From positions 410,426-474,425 of the forward strand of contig MGRG01000008.1 in assembly GCA_001798075.1 (NCBI GenBank): DNA of 64,000 bases. The letters are read 5' to 3'. Of the stretch, positions 60,204-64,000 are shown piece by piece. The notes beneath the pieces were generated by a model. That model was given only the letters and a program-made list of their open reading frames with translations, had not been told where the DNA came from and searched no databases. Source of the stretch: Deltaproteobacteria bacterium RIFCSPHIGHO2_01_FULL_43_49 (GTDB lineage Bacteria > UBA10199 > SPLOWO2-01-44-7). Both the position numbers and the translations under genes were made by a program. Within the stretch, counting starts at the first letter, position 1. The number at the start of each line of letters is the position of its first letter.

Positions 60204-61345
60204 CATTTTAAATAATTGCCCTCGGGGAAGTTAGGGAAGGCTGGATGATCAAGGGCGGCACCTGCTTGGGAAATCACCTCTAATTTGACATTCGCATCTT
60301 CAGAAGCGTCGCTCAGCATATTTTCAAATTCCTCTCTGGAGAAATGATAAGAACAAGAAGAACTCATCAACAATCCCTTTGGTTTTAGAAGTTTCATCGC
60401 TCTTAAGTTAATTTCTTTATAGCCTCGAAAACCTTGGAGTTTCTCACCCGTGTTTTTTACAAATGCTGGTGGATCCAAGTTAATGACGTCAAAATGTTTT
60501 CCTTGTCTGTCGGCATTTTTTAAGAAATCAAAGGCATCACAAACCTCAACCTTGATTTTGGTTTCCAAACCATTGCGCTTGGCATTTTCTAAAATTCTTT
60601 CAGCAGATTTTTTGGAGCTTTCAACACAAAGCACCGTTTCCGCTTTTTTTGCCATATGACAAGCGAACCATCCTTCGTAAGAAAAAACATCCAACACTTT
60701 TCCAGAAGCTTGGAAACCTGCCTGAATGCGATTGTCTCTTTGATCTAAAAAAGCCCCCGTTTTTTGTCCCTCCCAAAGATCGACAACAAATTTTAATCCA
60801 TTTTCTTCGATGACGGTCTGTTTTGGGACCTCTCCGGCAACACATTGTTTAATGGAAGGAAGCTGCTCCTTTTTTCTAATGGGCGCATCGTTTCTTTCTA
60901 AAATGCCTTCCGCCTCAACCATTTTTTTGAGAAGATCAAAAATATCCTCTTTATATTTTTCCATCCCAGCACTCAAAGTTTGCACAACGAGATAAGAGCC
61001 ATAAGCATCAACAATCAACGACGGCAAGCCATCGGCCTCTGCAAAGATAAGGCGTTTGGCGTTCGAAGGGATTTTGAGTTCTCGTCTTTTTTCTAAGGCT
61101 TGATGGATTTTTGTCTCCCACCATTTTCGGTTAATTTCTTCTTCTTTTTTCGTCAAAATTCTTAAGGCGATTTGGGACACCGGTGAATAGAGGGCTCGTG
61201 CTAAAAATTCATTTTGGGAACCTCTTATCGAAACAAGGCCAGGTTCATTGGTTTCTTTTGAAGTGATGTCGGAGGCATAAATCCAGGGATGCCCGGTTTG
61301 AAACCAGTTGAACCCCTTTTTTGTGATGGTAATGCAGGGATACAT
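60179..61345 (-). CDS. rlmI: RlmI-type class I rRNA (cytosine-5)-methyltransferase
   Basis: 388 aa. N-terminal PUA-like domain (ITKKGFNWFQTGHPWIYASD), RlmI-specific linker, then a Rossmann methyltransferase with VLDVFSYEGWFACHMAKKAE, DVINLDPPAFVKNTGEK and SSCSYHFSREEF. RlmI methylates C1962 of 23S rRNA; assignment within the RlmI/RlmK group is by similarity only. Overlaps the helicase end by 25 nt and diverges from rlmB across 20 bp. Confidence 0.88.
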   Translation of the reverse strand: MYPCITITKKGFNWFQTGHPWIYASDITSKETNEPGLVSIRGSQNEFLARALYSPVSQIALRILTKKEEEINRKWWETKIHQALEKRRELKIPSNAKRLIFAEADGLPSLIVDAYGSYLVVQTLSAGMEKYKEDIFDLLKKMVEAEGILERNDAPIRKKEQLPSIKQCVAGEVPKQTVIEENGLKFVVDLWEGQKTGAFLDQRDNRIQAGFQASGKVLDVFSYEGWFACHMAKKAETVLCVESSKKSAERILENAKRNGLETKIKVEVCDAFDFLKNADRQGKHFDVINLDPPAFVKNTGEKLQGFRGYKEINLRAMKLLKPKGLLMSSSCSYHFSREEFENMLSDASEDANVKLEVISQAGAALDHPAFPNFPEGNYLKCYFLVVSA

Positions 61346-61365
61346 TGTTTATAAACCATAGCAGA

Positions 61366-62121
61366 ATGGCTGCTTCGAACAAAGAAATTCTTGTCGGTAG
61401 AAATGCCGTCCATGAAGTTTTGAAAGCTGGAAAAAGAAAAGTCTGGCGCATTTTTTGGGCTGTGAAATCCAATGATGAAAAATCCAACCAATTGGCTGAG
61501 TTGATCCGATCCAAATCGATTCCTTTGACACAAACAACGTTAGAAAAAATAACTCAGTGGAGTGGATCGAATGATCATCAAGGAATTGCTGCAGAAGTTG
61601 CCCCTTTCGAATATGCGGAATTAGGGGCGGTGGTGAAAGCCGCCAAGGCTAATCAGAAAGGCGGCTTTTTACTTTTATTAGACGAGATTCAAGATCCGCA
61701 TAATGTGGGGGCGTTGATCCGGACAGCCCATTTGTGTGGGGCCGATGGTTTGGTTCTTTTAAAACACCGCCAGGCTTTAATCACCCCTTCTGTTTGTAAG
61801 GCAGCAAGTGGGGCTCAAGAATACCTTTCAATTGTTCAAGAAGTAAATTTAGTAAATGTGATTAACTATTTAAAAAATAATGATTTTTCAGTTTGGGGTG
61901 CTTCAGGGAAAGGGGACGTTCCCCTCTATAAAACGGAGCCTCAATTTCCCTTGGCGCTTGTTTTGGGGGGGGAGGGAAAAGGCTTAAGAAGGCTCACTAA
62001 AGAAAACTGTGACGTTTTAGTAACCATCCCCATGGAAGGCCAAATTGACTCTTTCAATGTCTCGGTTGCGGGTGGGATTTTTATGGCTGAAATCATGAGA
62101 AATAAGCTTTTAAGTTCTTGA
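61366..62121 (+). CDS. rlmB: 23S rRNA (guanosine-2251-2'-O)-methyltransferase RlmB (SpoU/TrmH family)
   Basis: 251 aa from the ATG at 61366. N-terminal substrate-binding domain (ILVGRNAVHEVLKAGKRKVW), then SPOUT motifs LLDEIQDPHNVGALIRTAH, LALVLGGEGKGLRRLTKENC and IPMEGQIDSFNVSVAGGIFM. It 2'-O-methylates G2251 (E. coli numbering). The start regions of rlmB and rlmI are only 20 bp apart, so their promoters must overlap. Confidence 0.93.
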   Translation: MAASNKEILVGRNAVHEVLKAGKRKVWRIFWAVKSNDEKSNQLAELIRSKSIPLTQTTLEKITQWSGSNDHQGIAAEVAPFEYAELGAVVKAAKANQKGGFLLLLDEIQDPHNVGALIRTAHLCGADGLVLLKHRQALITPSVCKAASGAQEYLSIVQEVNLVNVINYLKNNDFSVWGASGKGDVPLYKTEPQFPLALVLGGEGKGLRRLTKENCDVLVTIPMEGQIDSFNVSVAGGIFMAEIMRNKLLSS

Positions 62122-62146
62122 CAACCTTAGAGAAATTCCATACGTA
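62118..62146 (+). promoter_or_regulatory. putative promoter of the tRNA-tuf operon
   Basis: TTGACA (62118-62123), 17 nt, TACGTA (62141-62146). The -35 overlaps the rlmB stop codon. The -10 is weak, so confidence is limited. Confidence 0.4.
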
Positions 62147-62265
62147 AGATCAAATTTTTTTAAAGAGGGGAAAAGGGGCAGGCTCGTCTCTCATTTCAAA
62201 TAAAAATTTTTTGAATCATGCGAAATGAAGGAGTGTTTCTCCGTTTTTAAGTGGGTAAAGGAATC

Positions 62266-62338
62266 GCCGGCGTAGCTCAGTTGGTAGAGCAACTGATTTG
62301 TAATCAGTAGGTCGGGGGTTCGATTCCCTTCGCCGGCT
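62266..62338 (+). tRNA. tRNA-Thr (UGU)
   Basis: 73-nt cloverleaf: acceptor GCCGGCG/CGCCGGC, D-arm AGCTCAGTTGGTAGAGC, anticodon arm CTGAT-TTGTAAT-CAG region (anticodon TGT), T-arm GGGGGTTCGATTCCC. First tRNA of a Thr-Tyr-Gly-Thr set leading to tuf. Confidence 0.95.
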
Positions 62339-62345
62339 CAAGGCT

Positions 62346-63032
62346 ATGGAATTGATTGAACAAGTTAAAGAATTGTATACGAGAGGTTATGCAGTTCGTG
62401 AAGTTGCCAATGAATTGGGAATTTCCATTGATCGTGTCTACAAGTTGATGCGACGAAAAAAAATTCCTCGGCGCAATCCTAAGGACGCTAATGAAGCAGC
62501 ATTTTTGAGAAGACCTGCTTCATTTAAACCAGTGTTCATTGAAAATCAGGGGCAGGAAGTTTTAAAAGCGTTGGGGGTTGCTCTTTATTGGGCTGAAGGA
62601 GCAAAAACGGGGGCTGGAGTCGATTTCGCAAATAGTGATCCAAGAATGGTGAAACTTTTTTTGCAGTTTTTGAGGGAAGTTTGTGGTGTTCGAGAATCGA
62701 AATTGACAATTTATCTCTATTGTTATCCGCAACATGATGTGAATGTGTTAAAAAAATATTGGGCTGACATTACAAATATTCCAACAATACGTTTTACCAA
62801 GCCCTATGTTCGAAAGGATGCAGGTGGAAAAGTCGGTCAGAAATTAAATTATGGTTTGGTTCATGTGAGATATTACGACAAGAAATTATTGATGAAGCTT
62901 TGCCAATGGGCTGGTGAGTATTGTACAAATTTTGTAGAGGAGAGGTACTCAAGCGGCCAACGAGGTCGCGCTGTAAACGCGATGTCTTCGGACTACGAAG
63001 GTTCGAATCCTTCCCTCTCCACGCGGGAGTAG
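62346..63032 (+). CDS. HTH plus LAGLIDADG-like homing-endonuclease-type protein, tail overlaps tRNA-Tyr
   Basis: 228 aa. N-terminal helix-turn-helix (YAVREVANELGISIDRVYKL), then a region with GVALYWAEGAKTGAGVDFAN and FLQFLREVCGVRESKLTIYL, resembling the HTH/LAGLIDADG-like proteins often found between RNA genes in uncultured lineages. The coding frame runs on through the entire tRNA-Tyr (62939-63021) and stops inside tRNA-Gly, so the last 31 residues (EERYSSGQRGRAVNAMSSDY...) are tRNA-encoded. It starts 8 nt after tRNA-Thr, interrupting a normally tight tRNA cluster. Probably a selfish insertion; whether the tail is translated before RNase P cuts is doubtful. Confidence 0.6.
   Translation: MELIEQVKELYTRGYAVREVANELGISIDRVYKLMRRKKIPRRNPKDANEAAFLRRPASFKPVFIENQGQEVLKALGVALYWAEGAKTGAGVDFANSDPRMVKLFLQFLREVCGVRESKLTIYLYCYPQHDVNVLKKYWADITNIPTIRFTKPYVRKDAGGKVGQKLNYGLVHVRYYDKKLLMKLCQWAGEYCTNFVEERYSSGQRGRAVNAMSSDYEGSNPSLSTRE
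62939..63021 (+). tRNA. tRNA-Tyr (GUA)
   Basis: 83-nt class II tRNA: acceptor GGAGAGG/CCTCTCC, anticodon loop CTGTAAA (anticodon GTA), long variable arm around TGTCTTCGGACTACG, T-arm AAGGTTCGAATCCTT, discriminator A. Entirely overlapped by the end of the homing-endonuclease-like frame. Confidence 0.95.
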
Positions 63033-63093
63033 CTTAATGGTAAAGTTCCAGATTTCCAATCTGGCCACGAGGGTTCGATTCCCTTCTCCCGCT
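63023..63093 (+). tRNA. tRNA-Gly (UCC)
   Basis: 71-nt: acceptor GCGGGAG/CTCCCGC, anticodon arm CCAGA-TTTCCAA-TCTGG (anticodon TCC), T-arm GAGGGTTCGATTCCCTT. One nucleotide after tRNA-Tyr. Confidence 0.95.
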
Positions 63094-63147
63094 CTGTATG
63101 TGATGCAAAAAGAATGAGCCAGGTGGCCATTGTTTTTGCATCACCTC

Positions 63148-63220
63148 GCCGAGATAGCTCAGTTGGCAGAGCATCTCCATGGTAAGGAGAAGGTCCGGGG
63201 TTCGATTCCCCGTCTCGGCT
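63148..63220 (+). tRNA. tRNA-Thr (GGU)
   Basis: 73-nt: acceptor GCCGAGA/TCTCGGC, D-arm AGCTCAGTTGGCAGAGC, anticodon arm TCTCC-ATGGTAA-GGAGA (anticodon GGT), T-arm CGGGGTTCGATTCCCCG. The 54-nt gap before it holds TGATGCAAAAA/TTTTTGCATCA, an inverted repeat. Confidence 0.95.
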
Positions 63221-63225
63221 CAGGA

Positions 63226-63298
63226 CAGTGAGCAAAGCGAACGTGAGGGGGAGGCTCCAGCGGCTTTGCCGGTGGAGAGGGCGACGCGAGCCCCTATA
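63226..63298 (+). repeat. palindromic element B, copy 2
   Basis: GTGAGCAAAGCGAACGTGAG on the left, then GGGGGAGGCTCCAGCGGC-TTT-GCCGGTGGAG and GGCGACGCGAGCCCCTATAAT. Same right-hand part as copy 1 at 28184-28257. It lies between tRNA-Thr and the YajG-like gene, again ending with TATAAT just before an ATG. Confidence 0.8.
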
Positions 63299-63304
63299 AT
63301 TGAA

Positions 63305-63913
63305 ATGAAAAAATTATTTTTAACAATTTTTGCTTCTATGATTGGAATCAGCAGTGTTGTTTTTGCGGCAACGTCCGTTTCCCCTTTGGATCTCAAGCTC
63401 AAACCCGATTTTGAAAAACAGCTTGAGTGCAACTGGTCGATGAAAAAATCGTTAAGGGTTTGGGTAGGGGCCATTGAGGATATCAGGCAAGAAAAAGAGG
63501 TCGGAGTTTTAGTCTTGAAAGAGGAATCGGTTCCACTCACCTCTACAAGGCCTGTGGCTGAAATTTTAAAGGAAGCGATCGAAAGAGGTTTGAAAAAATG
63601 TGGTTACACCTTGGCGGTGAACAAGAATCAGTCTGATGTTGTTGTTAAAGGATTGTTAGAAGATTTTTCTGGAACGTCGAAGAAGGGGCTGATAAAGGGC
63701 CAGGCAACCGGTAGGGCAGAGTTCACGTTGCAAATGAATCTCGTAGACATGACAGACAATCTTTCTGTTTCGTTTGCTGTTGAAGAAACACAAGCGAAAG
63801 CAATTTCCAAAAAACCAAAAAAATTGGAAAGGATTTTAAACAATTTGTTGACACGATTAACTCAAGAAATTTTTCAGTCAAAGCATGTTGCAGAATGGAT
63901 ATCTACAAAATAG
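63305..63913 (+). CDS. exported protein, YajG-like
   Basis: 202 aa from the ATG at 63305, with signal peptide (KKLFLTIFASMIGISSVVFA). The mature part is one beta-rich domain: LRVWVGAIEDIRQEKEVGVL, EILKEAIERGLKKCGYTLAV and FTLQMNLVDMTDNLSVSFAV. The layout resembles YajG-type lipoproteins but there is no lipobox. It separates tRNA-Thr from tuf, which are adjacent in many bacteria, so it is an insertion into that operon. Function unknown. Confidence 0.6.
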   Translation: MKKLFLTIFASMIGISSVVFAATSVSPLDLKLKPDFEKQLECNWSMKKSLRVWVGAIEDIRQEKEVGVLVLKEESVPLTSTRPVAEILKEAIERGLKKCGYTLAVNKNQSDVVVKGLLEDFSGTSKKGLIKGQATGRAEFTLQMNLVDMTDNLSVSFAVEETQAKAISKKPKKLERILNNLLTRLTQEIFQSKHVAEWISTK

Positions 63914-63937
63914 CCCGCCAAGGCGAGGCAGGGAGGG
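63913..63937 (+). repeat. repeat C copy 2, carrying the tuf Shine-Dalgarno
   Basis: GCCCGCCAAGGCGAGGCAGG then GAGG, starting within the stop codon of the YajG-like gene and supplying GGGAGGGAG as the tuf ribosome binding site. Two mismatches to 28937-28960. Confidence 0.7.
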
Positions 63938-63943
63938 AGTAAT

Positions 63944-64000
63944 ATGAGCAAGGCAAAATTTGAGCGAACGAAGCCGCACGTGAATGTAGGCACCATTGGT
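63944..64000 (+). CDS. tuf: elongation factor Tu, first 19 codons
   Basis: ATG at 63944 reads MSKAKFERTKPHVNVGTIG, the start of EF-Tu up to the beginning of its G1 loop, cut by the window edge. Position after tRNA-Thr/Tyr/Gly/Thr is the standard one for a tuf gene. Confidence 0.95.
   Translation, partial: MSKAKFERTKPHVNVGTIG

Overview
The window looks like a piece of chromosome from a Gram-negative, free-living-type bacterium of a deltaproteobacteria-like, probably uncultured lineage. That placement is an inference. It rests on an RND/TolC envelope pump, many lipoproteins and secreted Cys-rich proteins (one with a DUF4215-type CGNNxxETGEECDDGN motif), a long PlsB acyltransferase, split glycine decarboxylase subunits (gcvPA/gcvPB), a DacZ-like diadenylate cyclase, and the tRNA-Thr/Tyr/Gly/Thr-tuf order also known from proteobacteria. 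No rRNA, prophage, integrase, transposase or CRISPR array is visible.

Layout. 1-5 kb: N-terminal part of an RND pump behind a TolC-like gene, then an M49-like metallopeptidase. 5-9.6 kb: comM, an orphan antitoxin, two unknown genes and a roughly 460-bp nested palindrome. 9.6-14.5 kb: VapBC, DUF155, membrane and secreted proteins, DCoH, tRNA-Gln. 14.5-20.1 kb: plsB, miaA, a second VapBC, eno. 20-28 kb: Cys-rich secreted protein, a DUF4143 AAA ATPase wedged in front of rimI, GntR/FCD regulator, HNH nuclease, a lipoprotein, acyl-CoA synthetase. 28-34.4 kb: DUF4870, DUF2752, SCP2, nadE, rsmI, dnaK. 34.5-37 kb: an accessory island with a second DUF4143 ATPase and two unknown genes sharing flanks. 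37-46 kb: dnaJ, hydrolase, the folD-gcvT-gcvH-gcvPA-gcvPB one-carbon operon, an AbiE-type toxin-antitoxin pair. 46-55 kb: lipoprotein, secreted metalloprotease, pgsA, metallophosphoesterase, diadenylate cyclase, proS. 55-60 kb: a 1448-aa SF2 helicase with five C-terminal repeats. 60-64 kb: rlmI, rlmB, the tRNA cluster (interrupted by a homing-endonuclease-like gene and a YajG-like gene) and the start of tuf.

The most unusual content is not a single gene. (i) A 65-nt hairpin element occurs four times; its stem shows compensatory base changes between copies and each copy sits between inverted arms of copy-specific sequence. One copy is inserted in frame inside a lipoprotein signal peptide. (ii) The 5' ends of rimI and nadE are each present twice, flanking inserted DNA, and the two copies differ mostly at synonymous positions. 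(iii) Six genes, all of unknown or accessory function, share a GCAAC-N14/15-(G/A)(C/A)CGA promoter-like motif resembling sigma-28 promoters. (iv) Two unrelated small genes sit between the same 42-nt upstream and 22-nt downstream repeats, like exchangeable cassettes. (v) The giant helicase carries five copies of a roughly 98-residue domain that I do not recognise. Toxin-antitoxin-like genes (two VapBC, one AbiE pair, an orphan VapB) are also concentrated here, several behind clear palindromic operators.
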